From NCBI GenBank assembly GCA_019339365.1, contig CP079859.1:1736001-1800000 (forward strand): a stretch of DNA of 64,000 nucleotides. The letters run 5' to 3'. Position 1 is the stretch's first letter. Every line of letters begins with the position of its first letter. The position numbers and the translations under genes are program-made. This document shows, piece after piece, positions 33,754 through 43,557 of the stretch. This stretch comes from Vibrio neptunius (lineage in GTDB: Bacteria > Pseudomonadota > Gammaproteobacteria > Enterobacterales > Vibrionaceae). The notes under the pieces are model-generated. The model made no database searches. It was not told the DNA's origin and was given only the letters and a program-made list of their open reading frames with translations.

Positions 33754-35372
33754 TATTTAGCCCTCTCTACTGCATCAAAAGGCTGTGCGTTAAATGGGCT
33801 TACCTTGAAGCCCTTCAATGAAGCATCATGCGCTTGGAACTGCATGCCATGACTCAGTGGTATCACAGGAAACTCTTCGTTGAGAATGTTTTGCGCTTGT
33901 TTGTATAAGTTGAGACGGTAACGAGGCTTATCGACTTCTAACGCGAGATCGAGCAGGAAATCAAAGTCGGAGTTACACCAACTTGACACATTCAAACCGA
34001 CCCGTTTTGAATCACACGAAAGCAACGGTCGAAGGAAGTTATCTGGGTCACCTGTGTTGGCAATCCATCCGGTAAGATATAGGTCAATATTGGTATTGCT
34101 TGCTATGTCAGTGCGGTCATAGCGGTCGTCTGTTAGCAGGTTGAGTGTAATGCCAATATCTGCCAAGTTAGCTTGAATAAGCTCTGCTGTTTTACGAGGA
34201 CTCGGGTTATATGCCCTTGGCTCAAGAGGTACTGACATTGTTAGCTCAAGTCCTTTGTCGAATCCCGCATCTTTAATCAGAGCTATGGCGTAATTTCGAT
34301 CATAGCGAATTTGCACACTGTCTTTGAGGTAAGCCCATGAGCTTGGTGGTAAAACAGAATATGCCTGACTACCGGTTCCGTAATAGACAGACTCCAGAAT
34401 ATTCTGGCGGTTAATCGCGTAGTTGAGTGCTTTTCTTACCCTAGGATCATTGAGCGCGGGATGGGTTGTGTTTACCGCTATAAACGAGATGTTCATTGCG
34501 GGTTTAGCCGTCAGCTCAATATCGCTCTGCTTTTCAATAATAGGGATCTGGCTGGACAGAGGTGAGTTCAATACATCACACTCATTGCGAAGCAGTTTAG
34601 CTAAAGTACCTGTCCCGCGGTGGGAAATATCGAATACCACCTGAGCCATCTTGGGTCTGCCTTTCCAGTAACCGTTGTGGCGTTTAAGTCTGACTAGGTC
34701 GTTGACCTGATAATCATCTAGATAGAATGGGCCGGTTCCAACAGGGTGACTGTCTAGCATGGCTTTATCATCTCTTAACTCAAGCTGACTTGCATACTCC
34801 GCTGAATGGACGACAGCGTGGCTTGTGGCAATGTTTGACAAAAAGGTATTATCCGGACGGCTTAGAGTAAAACGAACCTGATGTTTTGAAACAGCTTGAA
34901 CATCAATCAATAGGTCTTGAAAGTCAATACCACTGAACCAAGGGTATAGACCGCTACCTACGTAATGATAGGGATGAGCGCTGTCGATGATGCGACGGAA
35001 ACTGAACACCACATCGTCTGCATTCATGGTTCTACTGGGGGTAAACCATGCGGTCGTTTGAAAACTGACGTCCTCACGCAGGTTAAACGTATACTCCGTC
35101 CCCGCTTTGTTAACTGACCAACTCGTGGCAAGATTGGCGATGGGTTTGAAATTACTCGAATCTAGCGTTAATAAGGTGTCGAAAATTTGAGGACTTAGTG
35201 TTTCAGACGTAATACCACTGTCCACTAACTGCGGATTGAAGCTAGTTGGCCCACCTTGACCACAGTAGACGAAACCACTTTGACGAATTTTATTGTGATC
35301 AAGCTCTTCACCACAGCCAGAAAGTAGCGTGATACCGAAGATACTCAATGTCAGTTGAATGATTGCTTTCAT
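33753..35372 (-). CDS. sapA: SapA-type peptide-binding lipoprotein
   Basis: This solute-binding protein of the Opp/Dpp class 5 family has about 540 residues. The signal ends in the lipobox LLSGC, so it is probably lipid-anchored at the periplasmic face; enteric SapA is usually soluble. Landmarks are GPTSFNPQLVDSGITSE, SHPVGTGPFYLDDY and the class 5 pattern VRKALNYAINRQNIL. ATG 35372 (MKAIIQLTLSIFG) is taken as start in preference to 35396 because it gives a compact signal peptide. First gene of sapABCDF, downstream of and on the same strand as pspF. Confidence 0.9.
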   Translation of the reverse strand: MKAIIQLTLSIFGITLLSGCGEELDHNKIRQSGFVYCGQGGPTSFNPQLVDSGITSETLSPQIFDTLLTLDSSNFKPIANLATSWSVNKAGTEYTFNLREDVSFQTTAWFTPSRTMNADDVVFSFRRIIDSAHPYHYVGSGLYPWFSGIDFQDLLIDVQAVSKHQVRFTLSRPDNTFLSNIATSHAVVHSAEYASQLELRDDKAMLDSHPVGTGPFYLDDYQVNDLVRLKRHNGYWKGRPKMAQVVFDISHRGTGTLAKLLRNECDVLNSPLSSQIPIIEKQSDIELTAKPAMNISFIAVNTTHPALNDPRVRKALNYAINRQNILESVYYGTGSQAYSVLPPSSWAYLKDSVQIRYDRNYAIALIKDAGFDKGLELTMSVPLEPRAYNPSPRKTAELIQANLADIGITLNLLTDDRYDRTDIASNTNIDLYLTGWIANTGDPDNFLRPLLSCDSKRVGLNVSSWCNSDFDFLLDLALEVDKPRYRLNLYKQAQNILNEEFPVIPLSHGMQFQAHDASLKGFKVSPFNAQPFDAVERAK

Positions 35373-35482
35373 AGAAAGAACAATTGCCGGAGACAAAGCA
35401 TAATATAACTTTCCATTATGCCTTAAGATCTCAGTAATTTACCATTATTAGTTTGTGGTTTTCAAAATAATACGCCATGTGG

Positions 35483-36481
35483 TTAGGAGAGATTGGAGAG
35501 GTTATACTTTCTAATCATCCCCCTTAGCTGATGATAGCTCAGACCCAGCATATCGGCAGCTTTCCGTTGGTTATACTTACTCTCTTCAAGTGCCGCTTTT
35601 AACAGTTCGATATCTTGGCTTTCCTGCCAAACTTTGTAGTCGATCGGAAAGTGATAAGTCGCTTGTTCTGTCGTTGCGCCTGATCCTATCTCAGTGCGGT
35701 TGGGTTTCGTTTGCCACTGGGATGCAAAAGGATCGAATATCAAGTTATCAATTGGTACGTCTTGTTGCCCATGCTGATAGACGGCTCTTTCTATGACGTT
35801 CTTAAGTTCACGGACATTTCCCGGCCACTGGTAATCAAGTAGTGACTGCTCAGCATTAGGAGAAAAACCAACGAAGTACTCAAAGCTTAACTCTCGACAC
35901 ATTTTTATGGCGTAGTACTCTGCTAACAGCAAGATGTCTTCTTTGCGTTGACGAAGCGGTGGTAAATGGATGACGTCGAATGCGAGTCTATCGAGCAAGT
36001 CTGCTCTGAATTCTCCCTTTTCAGCCATCTCGGGAAGGTCTGCATTGGTTGCGCATATCAAACGCACGTTGGCATTAAGCAGTTGGTGTCCACCGACACG
36101 TTCGTACTGTCCGTACTCAATGACTCTCAGTAGTTTCTCTTGGACCAACAACGGAGCGGTGGCGAGTTCATCGAGGAATAGCGTACCGTTTTCAGCACGC
36201 TCAAAGCGCCCTTTGTGACGCCCCTTAGAACCAGTAAATGCGCCTTGTTCATGGCCGAACAGTTCTGAATCAATCAAGCCTTCACTTAAAGTCGAGCAGT
36301 TGAGAGAGATAAGTGATTGATCCCACCGTTTCGAAAGATAATGTAGGCGCTGTGCAATTAATTCTTTACCCGTTCCTCGCTCACCGATGATCAGAATGGG
36401 TCTTTCTATGGCGGCCAGTTTGGATACCTTATCTAGGACCGAAAGGAAAGCGGGTGACTCGCCAATGAGATTTTGTTGCAT
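35483..36481 (-). CDS. pspF: Phage shock protein operon activator PspF
   Basis: PspF is a sigma-54 enhancer-binding protein without a receiver domain and is held inactive by PspA. Its 332 residues contain the AAA+ Walker A GERGTGKE, the sigma-54 contact loop ELFGHEQGAFTGSKGRHKGRFE (GAFTGA variant GAFTGS), Walker B GTLFLDEL, and a C-terminal Fis-like helix-turn-helix (NQRKAADMLGLSYHQLRGMIRKY). It is transcribed divergently from pspA, whose sigma-54 promoter it should activate from sites in the 215-base gap. The Ser in place of the final Ala of GAFTGA is worth noting. Confidence 0.95.
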   Translation of the reverse strand: MQQNLIGESPAFLSVLDKVSKLAAIERPILIIGERGTGKELIAQRLHYLSKRWDQSLISLNCSTLSEGLIDSELFGHEQGAFTGSKGRHKGRFERAENGTLFLDELATAPLLVQEKLLRVIEYGQYERVGGHQLLNANVRLICATNADLPEMAEKGEFRADLLDRLAFDVIHLPPLRQRKEDILLLAEYYAIKMCRELSFEYFVGFSPNAEQSLLDYQWPGNVRELKNVIERAVYQHGQQDVPIDNLIFDPFASQWQTKPNRTEIGSGATTEQATYHFPIDYKVWQESQDIELLKAALEESKYNQRKAADMLGLSYHQLRGMIRKYNLSNLS

Positions 36482-36590
36482 GAAACCACTCCGATGGTGA
36501 AATTTACCTATTGTTAGTTAAATTCATCATAGATTAGATAAAATTACAATGACATTTTTCTTAATGTATTGTTTTATATAAAATTATATG

Positions 36591-36607
36591 TTGGCACGTA
36601 TCTTGGT
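36591..36607 (+). promoter_or_regulatory. Sigma-54 promoter of pspA
   Basis: TTGGCACGTATCTTGGT matches the -24/-12 consensus TGGCAC-N5-TTGC closely (GG at 36593-36594, TTGG in place of TTGC). It lies about 90 bases before the pspA ATG and downstream of an AT-rich stretch that could bind IHF. Confidence 0.85.
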
Positions 36608-36696
36608 TAGTTCATGAGTAAGTGAAACCTACTATGAACATCAGATGCAATCAAATCGCGACAGTAGTGATTGATTACAGCATAAGGAGCTAAGTT

Positions 36697-37365
36697 ATGG
36701 GTATTTTTTCTCGTTTTGCCGACATCGTAAATTCAAACATCAGCGCCCTATTGGATAAAGCTGAAGATCCTGAAAAAATGATTCGCCTTATCATTCAGGA
36801 AATGGAAGATACCTTGGTTGAGGTAAGAACAAACTCCGCTAAAGCTATTGCGGATAAAAAAGAGTTGTCACGTAAAGTTGAAGCCCTTGAAGAACAAATC
36901 AGTGAATGGCAAGAGAAGGCAACTTTGGCTCTGACTAAGCAGCGTGAAGACTTAGCAAGGGCAGCGCTAATTGAAAAGCAAAAGCTGCAAGATGTACTAA
37001 AAGGTCTGCATACTGAACAAACGTTAGTAGAAGAAACGATTGCAAAACTCACTGGTGAAATTAGTAAACTTGAGAGCAAAATCACCGAAACTCGAGCTAA
37101 GCAGCAGGCTCTCACTATTCGTTCTCAGGCAGCATCGAATAGACGTGATGTGCAAAAGCACTTGCACACTGCGCGTACGTCTGAAGCAATGGCGAAATTT
37201 GAGCAATACTCTCGCAAGATTGATGAGTTAGAAGCTGAAGCTGATGTGTACGCTAAGTCAGGCAATTCGAAATCTTTAGACCAAGAGTTTGCTGAACTTC
37301 AAGCTCAAGATGAGATTGAGAAAGAGCTCGAAAACCTGAAAAAACAGATGAGCGAAAAGAAGTAA
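36697..37365 (+). CDS. pspA: Phage shock protein A
   Basis: PspA is a 222-residue, almost wholly helical coiled-coil protein of the PspA/Vipp1 (ESCRT-III-like) family. It binds stressed inner membrane through its amphipathic N-terminus (MGIFSRFADIVNSNISALLDKAEDPEKMIRLI) and inhibits PspF in the cytosol. AAGGAG precedes the ATG. It is followed by about 170 bases with two hairpins before pspB, unlike the tighter enteric psp operon. Confidence 0.97.
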   Translation: MGIFSRFADIVNSNISALLDKAEDPEKMIRLIIQEMEDTLVEVRTNSAKAIADKKELSRKVEALEEQISEWQEKATLALTKQREDLARAALIEKQKLQDVLKGLHTEQTLVEETIAKLTGEISKLESKITETRAKQQALTIRSQAASNRRDVQKHLHTARTSEAMAKFEQYSRKIDELEAEADVYAKSGNSKSLDQEFAELQAQDEIEKELENLKKQMSEKK

Positions 37366-37473
37366 TATCCTTCTTCATCCGAGGGCATAGGTCAGGTGCA
37401 CCACCTGACTTAGCCTAAAGAATCGTTTCATTAAAAAGTATTGAAGTACTTAGTTTTATTTAATTGATTTTAT

Positions 37474-37516
37474 AACAGTTTACGCTATGCAGAGGGCTTG
37501 CTGACGTAAAACTGTT
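37474..37516 (+). repeat. Inverted repeat between pspA and pspB
   Basis: AACAGTTTACG (37474-37484) pairs with CGTAAAACTGTT (37505-37516) with one bulged A, around a 20-base loop. No T run follows, so it is more likely an mRNA processing or stability element, or an attenuating structure, than a terminator. Another hairpin (GTCAGGTG / CACCTGAC) lies just after the pspA stop. Confidence 0.5.
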
Positions 37517-37535
37517 GCCTATTTAGGAGTCGCTT

Positions 37536-37769
37536 ATGTCGTCATTTCTTATTGCTGGACCATTGATTGTCTTCTTGATTTTTGTCGCTCCATTGTGGCT
37601 GCTACTGCATTATCGCAGTAAGAAGAAAACAGCAGGTGGTTTATCGGAAGACGATTTTCAAAGGCTACAAACCTTGTCAGAAAAAGCCGATCAGATGCAA
37701 AAGCGAGTGAACACGCTAGAGCGCATTCTTGATGAAGAAACCCCCAATTGGAGACGTAGATATGAATAA
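37536..37769 (+). CDS. pspB: Phage shock protein B
   Basis: This 77-residue inner-membrane protein has one N-terminal membrane helix (FLIAGPLIVFLIFVAPLWLLLHY) and a cytosolic leucine-zipper-like coiled coil (LQTLSEKADQMQKRVNTLERILDEE). PspB and PspC sense envelope stress and relieve PspA inhibition of PspF. TAGGAG precedes the ATG. It overlaps pspC by eight bases. Confidence 0.95.
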   Translation: MSSFLIAGPLIVFLIFVAPLWLLLHYRSKKKTAGGLSEDDFQRLQTLSEKADQMQKRVNTLERILDEETPNWRRRYE

Positions 37770-38151
37770 ACGAGAACTGTATCATGATACTACCAATGGT
37801 AAGCTTTCTGGAGTTTGTGCAGGCTTAGCAAACTACTTTGGTACTGAAGTTTGGTTGATTCGAATATTGGTCATATCGGCCGCGCTTCTAGGCGGTAGCT
37901 TCTTGGTACTGCTGGCGTATATAGCGATGACGTTTATGATTGAGAAACAGCCTGCCAATTATGTTGAGTCTCTGAAGAGTGAGCAGGAGCATAAGCTGAA
38001 AAGTAAGCCATGGCAACAAGGCCAGACTCCAGGCGCTTTGCTAGAGACGCTTGAGAGAGATTTTGATAGGCTCGAAGGCAACATTCGTGATCTAGAAGCG
38101 TATGTAACATCTGACACATTTAAAGTCGACCGAGAGTTTAAAAGTTTATAG
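37762..38151 (+). CDS. pspC: Phage shock protein C
   Basis: PspC is a membrane stress sensor of 129 residues. The conserved start RELYHDTTNGKLSGVCAGLANYFG defines the PspC domain. A membrane segment (LIRILVISAALLGGSFLVLLAYIAMTFMI) follows, and a C-terminal helix-rich tail has DFDRLEGNIRDLEAYVTSD. The start is ATG 37762, set by GGAGACG and the family's N-terminus. It is coupled to pspB. Confidence 0.95.
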   Translation: MNKRELYHDTTNGKLSGVCAGLANYFGTEVWLIRILVISAALLGGSFLVLLAYIAMTFMIEKQPANYVESLKSEQEHKLKSKPWQQGQTPGALLETLERDFDRLEGNIRDLEAYVTSDTFKVDREFKSL

Positions 38152-38284
38152 CTCATAGTGAGAAGTGCGACTATCTTTTGTCAGCAAATTACTAATTTTC
38201 ATAATAATTTACTGGTATGTATCTGGCAGTCGGGTAATCATTCATCTATCTTTGTATCTACAAGTGACAAATGGATGTTTGACT

Positions 38285-39316
38285 ATGCACAAGAATCTCG
38301 TGCTTCTCGCCATGGCTGCAACCCTAAGCGGCTGTGGTAAGGAGCTCCCTCCTGTCCCTGAACCCGACTCCAGACCTGCAAAACTCTTTACTGTTTCAGT
38401 TGGCAACGCTCAGTTTGAAAGACATTTTCCCGCCACATCTGAAGCTGGTGATAAAGCCGTTTTAGCTTTCCGAGTCCCGGGTCAACTTCAATCTATCGAT
38501 GTGCTTTCAGGTCAACCTGTAACTAAAGGTGAAGTACTAGCTTCTTTAAACCCAGACGAATATTCGTTGTTGGCCAAACAAGCTGAGGCGCAATATCGTC
38601 TGGCCGACGTTCAATATGAACGTTATAAAAAGCTTCGCGTTGATAAAGTCGTTTCTGAGCAAGACTTTGATCAAGCCAAAGCCAACCACAATTCGGCAAA
38701 AGCGACTTTAGAACAAGCGCGCGCCAATCTGCGTTATACCAAATTAGTTGCGCCATATGATGGCACTATCTCGATCATTCCCGCTGAGAACTATGAATAT
38801 ATTGCGGCTAAAGAAGGCGTGATGAACATCCAGACTAATCAGCTGATGAAGGTGCAATTCCAGCTTCCAGATCATTTACTTAATCGTTTCGCGAGTGGTA
38901 TCAACCTTACCGCTACGATGAAGTTTGATGCTTTCCCAGAGAATAGTTACGAACTCACTTTCCAAGAAGTCGATACTGAAGCCGATCCTAAAACAGGTTC
39001 ATACAAAGTCACAATGGTAATGGAACGTCCAACCGACATCGGTATTCTTCCTGGTATGGCGGGTGAGGTGCATGTCAAAGTGGATGCAACCGGAGCGACT
39101 CGAATCCCTAGTGCCGCTATCTTCGAAGAAAACGGCAAAACCTGCGTGTGGCGTGTCGGTCAGACAGGCGTGGTTGAGAAAGCCGCGATTGTTTTAAACG
39201 ACAAACGTCAGGTGAAAAGTGGCTTAAATGATGGTGACCGTATCATTATCTCTGGTGTCAGCGGAATTGAGCCTGGTATCAAAGTGAGAGAGTGGGTCAA
39301 GGAGCGAGGGTTGTAA
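38285..39316 (+). CDS. RND efflux periplasmic adaptor lipoprotein (first of two)
   Basis: This membrane-fusion protein is about 343 residues long. The lipoprotein signal MHKNLVLLAMAATLSGC ends in a lipobox. Then come a beta-barrel/lipoyl half motif (RVPGQLQSIDVLSGQPVTKGEVLASLNPDEY), a helical hairpin with EQDFDQAKANHNSAKATLEQARANLRYTKLVAPYDGTI, and the barrel and membrane-proximal domains. It bridges the inner-membrane pump and an outer-membrane channel. Position next to pspABC and the doubled adaptor arrangement match the V. cholerae VexIJK system as I recall it, so this would be the VexI-like adaptor. The downstream gene starts two bases after its stop. Confidence 0.88.
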   Translation: MHKNLVLLAMAATLSGCGKELPPVPEPDSRPAKLFTVSVGNAQFERHFPATSEAGDKAVLAFRVPGQLQSIDVLSGQPVTKGEVLASLNPDEYSLLAKQAEAQYRLADVQYERYKKLRVDKVVSEQDFDQAKANHNSAKATLEQARANLRYTKLVAPYDGTISIIPAENYEYIAAKEGVMNIQTNQLMKVQFQLPDHLLNRFASGINLTATMKFDAFPENSYELTFQEVDTEADPKTGSYKVTMVMERPTDIGILPGMAGEVHVKVDATGATRIPSAAIFEENGKTCVWRVGQTGVVEKAAIVLNDKRQVKSGLNDGDRIIISGVSGIEPGIKVREWVKERGL

Positions 39317-39317
39317 T

Positions 39318-40403
39318 ATGAAGCACTGGATTAGCCTGAGTATGCTTTCCACAGCTGCAATTCTTGCTGGCTGTGGTGCTGAAAATCAGTATGTGGATTT
39401 TGGTTTACCTAAAGTAAAAGTCATGGAAGTAGGCAGTGGAACACAAGGCGACAATTTGTATTTCCCTGCAGTGGCCAATGCCGCAGAACGCTCACATCTC
39501 AGTTTCCGTGTTGCAGGAGAAATCAGTGAGCTCAATGTTAAAGAAGGTGACCAAGTTAAGAAGGGTGATGTGTTAGCCAAGCTAGACCCTACGGATTATA
39601 AACTGGCTGTTGACAATGCCTCGGCAAAGTACAGCGTGGTTGATAGCCAGTACAAGCGGTCGAAACCTTTAGTCGACAAAGGCTTGTTAGCGAAATCTCA
39701 GTTCGATGAAATTGCTGCAAATCGACAGATTGCCTTTGCAGAGTTAAGGCTAGCCCAGCTAAGGCTCTCTTTCACCGAGTTGCTTGCTCCCGTGGATGGC
39801 ATTATCTCCCGCGTCAGTGTTGATCAGTTTGAAAATGTTCAGGTTGGGCAGCAGGTTGTTAATATTCATAGCCTCGAAAATGTTGAAGTCCTGATTCAGT
39901 TGCCGGATCGACTGTATGTCAATCAACCGGATCCCGAAACCTTGTCACGTATTCAAGCTTTGGTGAAAGTACCAAGTGGAAATGAATATTCAGCTTCCAT
40001 AAAAGAATTCACCACCGAGCCAGATCCTGCCACTGGTACATTTACCGTGACCCTGTCACTTCTCATGCCTGATGAAGAGTTTATTTTGGACGGTATGGCG
40101 GTTGAAGTGACATCTGAAGGTGATGACGTAGGCCTCAGCTTGAACGCTGGTGTATTGGTACCTATTGAAGCTGTGTTCAATGCTGATGGCGACGATATTG
40201 GCCGTTCGAACAAATATGTCTGGGTTTTAGACGATGGCAACACTGTTTCTAAACAAGCAGTAACGGTTGGTAAAGTGACCAAAAATGATTTGCAAATTCT
40301 TGATGGCCTTGAAAGTCAACAGCAGGTAATAGTGGCGGGCATTTCTCGTTTAAGGGAAGGGATGAAGGTTGAAATCGTACATCAGGAGGCAGGCAATGAC
40401 TGA
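39318..40403 (+). CDS. RND efflux periplasmic adaptor lipoprotein (second of two)
   Basis: This is a second membrane-fusion protein of 361 residues with its own lipobox (STAAILAGC). It has the lipoyl motif SFRVAGEISELNVKEGDQVKKGDVLAKLDPTDY and AELRLAQLRLSFTELLAPVDGIISR. It is clearly paralogous to the gene just upstream, so the pump may use a mixed adaptor ring. Its stop overlaps the permease start by eight bases. It would be the VexJ-like member of a VexIJK-type system. Confidence 0.88.
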   Translation: MKHWISLSMLSTAAILAGCGAENQYVDFGLPKVKVMEVGSGTQGDNLYFPAVANAAERSHLSFRVAGEISELNVKEGDQVKKGDVLAKLDPTDYKLAVDNASAKYSVVDSQYKRSKPLVDKGLLAKSQFDEIAANRQIAFAELRLAQLRLSFTELLAPVDGIISRVSVDQFENVQVGQQVVNIHSLENVEVLIQLPDRLYVNQPDPETLSRIQALVKVPSGNEYSASIKEFTTEPDPATGTFTVTLSLLMPDEEFILDGMAVEVTSEGDDVGLSLNAGVLVPIEAVFNADGDDIGRSNKYVWVLDDGNTVSKQAVTVGKVTKNDLQILDGLESQQQVIVAGISRLREGMKVEIVHQEAGND

Positions 40404-43400
40404 GCAAAATAATCAACCGTCTCTCAAAGACGAAGAGATAACAGGTATCGCCGCGTATTTTATTCGCAATCGTGTCATCAGTTGGATGATTTCACTGATC
40501 TTTTTGATTGGTGGGGTAGCAGCGTTCTTCGGCTTAGGTCGTTTGGAAGATCCTGCCTTCACTATTAAAGACGCCATGGTCGTGACTTCTTACCCTGGAG
40601 CGACGCCTCAACAAGTCGAAGAAGAGGTGACCTATCCGATCGAAAAAGCGATTCAGCAGCTTACGTATGTTGATGAGATAAACTCGATTTCTAGTCGTGG
40701 GTTATCTCAAATCACGGTGACAATGAAGAACAACTACGGCCCAGACGATTTACCGCAAATCTGGGATGAGTTGCGCCGTAAGGTAAATGATCTGAAAGGG
40801 CAGCTTCCTCCGGGAGTGAATGATCCGTCGGTGATTGATGACTTTGGTGATGTTTACGGTATTTTGCTCGCTGTAACCGGAGAAGGGTACAGTTACAAAG
40901 AGCTGCTCGATTACGTCGACTATTTAAGGCGTGAACTGGAGCTGATCGATGGTGTGAGTAAGGTCTCTGTTTCTGGTCAGCAACAAGAGCAAGTCTTCAT
41001 CGAAATTTCAATGAAGCGTTTGAGCAGTTTGGGTTTGGCACCCAACACAGTGTTTAACCTGTTGTCGACTCAAAACGTGGTTTCTGATGCCGGCGCTATT
41101 CGGGTTGGTAGTGAGTATATACGTATTCAACCGACGGGTGAGTTTGAGAATGTCGATCAACTGGGTGACTTGATCATCACGGAGAGTGGTGCTCAGGGAC
41201 TGATTTATCTTCGTGATGTTGCCGAAATTAAGCGGGGATATATTGACGTTCCGGACAACATTATTACCTTCAACGGTTCATTGGCATTGAACGTAGGCGT
41301 CTCGTTTGCTCAAGGTGTTAACGTGGTTGAAGTGGGTAAACGCTTTGATCGCCGCCTCGCAGAGCTCAAGTACCAGCAACCTGTCGGCGTTGGTATTTCT
41401 GAAATCTATAGTCAGCCAAAAGAAGTGGATAAATCAGTCAGTGGTTTTGTGGTGAGCCTCGGACAGGCTGTGGCGATCGTCATTATCGTCCTGCTGTTCT
41501 TTATGGGGCTGCGCTCAGGCTTACTTATTGGCTTGATCTTGTTGCTCACCGTATTGGGCACCTTCATCTTCATGAAGTATTTTGCCATCGACTTACAGCG
41601 TATTTCGCTTGGTGCACTGGTTATCGCTCTCGGTATGCTGGTGGATAACGCCATCGTAGTGGTCGAAGGGATACTGATAGGGACGCAAAAAGGCCGAACG
41701 CGAATGCAGGCGGCTACTGACATTGTGACTCAAACCAAGTGGCCGTTGCTGGGTGCGACAGTCATTGCTGTTACCGCGTTTGCGCCTATTGGACTGTCTG
41801 AGGATGCAACGGGCGAATACTGTGGCACTCTATTTACCGTGCTCCTAATTTCTCTCATGCTCAGCTGGTTTACTGCGATTTCTCTGACGCCGTTCTTTGC
41901 CGATATCTTCTTTAAAGGGCAAAAAATGAAAGGTGGCGGAGAAGACAGCGATCCATATAACGGCATGATATTCGTGCTTTACAAGGGCTTCCTTGAGTTT
42001 TGTATGAAGCGTGCTTGGTTGACGGTTGCTGTGATGATTGCTGGCTTGGTAGTCAGTATCTACGGCTTCACTTTCGTTAAGCAGTCATTCTTCCCATCGT
42101 CTACAACGCCAATATTTCAAGCGGACATCTGGCTTCCGGAAGGGACAGATATTCGAGCAACCAACACAAAGCTGAAGGCATTAGAGTCTTGGTTGTCCGA
42201 GCAAGATGGTGTTGAGCACATTACGACCACAGCGGGTAAAGGCTTACAACGCTTCATGCTTACTTACGCTCCAGAGAAGAGTTATTCGGCGTATGGTGAG
42301 ATCACGACCCGGGTTGAGAGCTATGACCAATTAGCTAAGTTGATGTCTGATTTCCGAGCTCACGTCGAAAAAGGGTTCCCGGAAATCAATTATAAGCTTA
42401 AGCAAATTGAATTGGGCCCGGGCGGCGGCGCGAAGATAGAAGCTCGTGTGATCGGTTCCGATCCGACCGTATTGAGAACCATTGCGAAGCAAGTTGAAGA
42501 CATCATGCATGCTGACCCAGGTGCGACCAACATCCGCCATGACTGGCGCGAGCGTACTAAAGTGCTGGAACCACAGTTTAACGAAGGTCAGGCTCGACGT
42601 TATGGTATCACTAAGTCAGATGTGGACGAATTTCTCGCGATGTCATTTTCCGGAAAATCCGTTGGTGTGTATCGTGATGGTACAACGCTTATGCCTATTG
42701 TGGCGCGGTTACCAGAAGAAGAACGTGTGGATATTCGCAATATTGAAGGGATGAAAATTTGGAGTCCGGCGTTAAGCGAATACATTCCACTGCAGCAAGT
42801 GACGCTAGGTTACGACATGCGTTGGGAAGACCCAATCATCGTGCGTAAGAACCGAAAACGCATGCTGACAGTGATGGCTGATCCCGACTTGCTTGGCGAA
42901 GAGACGGCAGCAACCTTGCAGAAGCGTTTGCAGCCTCAGATTGAGGAGATTGAACTTCCGCCAGGCTATAAGTTGGAGTGGGGGGCGAATACGAGTCATC
43001 TGGTGATGCGCAAGCGTCGTTGTTCACGACCATGCCGATGGGTTATCTGTTCATGTTCCTAGTGACGGTGTTCCTGTTTAATACTGTGAAAGAGCCTTTG
43101 ATCGTATGGCTAACTGTTCCGCTCGCCATTATTGGTGTGACAACCGGTTTGCTGGCATTAAACACTCCGTTTGGCTTTATGGCATTACTCGGTTTCCTCA
43201 GCTTATCGGGTATGTTGCTCAAAAACGGTATCGTACTGCTTGATCAGATAGAAATCGAAATGAAGTCAGGCAAAGACCCATATCTGGCCGTCGTGGACGC
43301 TTCTCTGAGCCGTGTACGTCCAGTTTGTATGGCTGCTATTACCACGATTCTGGGCATGATTCCGCTGCTACCGGATATATTCTTTAAACCAATGGCAGTG

Positions 43401-43496
43401 ACCATCATGTTTGGTTTGGGATTTGCGACCGTACTGACACTTATTGTCGTGCCAGTGTTGTATCGTATCTTTCACAAAGTGAAAGTGCCAAACTGA
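40396..43496 (+). CDS. RND multidrug efflux permease (frameshifted in this sequence)
   Basis: This AcrB-type hydrophobe/amphiphile proton antiporter would have about 1,033 residues and twelve membrane helices. The proton-relay region ALGMLVDNAIVVVEG in TM4 is intact, and both large periplasmic loops are present. The frame breaks at 42980-42985, a run of six G where seven are needed; with the extra G, ...KLEWGGEYESSGDAQASLFTTMPMGYL... is continuous with the C-terminal frame 42978-43496. The start is ATG 40396 behind AGGAGG, overlapping the second adaptor gene. The three genes form a complete inner pump and adaptor set but lack a TolC partner, as usual. Corresponds to VexK by recalled synteny. 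Confidence 0.9.
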
Positions 43497-43513
43497 ATCA
43501 ACTAAGATCGAAG

Positions 43514-43543
43514 ACGCCCCTGACTTTGTCGGGGGCGTTTTAT
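43514..43543 (+). terminator. Terminator after the RND operon
   Basis: ACGCCCCTGAC / GTCGGGGGCGT stem (one G-U pair) with a three-base loop, followed by TTTATTT. Confidence 0.85.
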
Positions 43544-43557
43544 TTGAGGAGAAAGCA

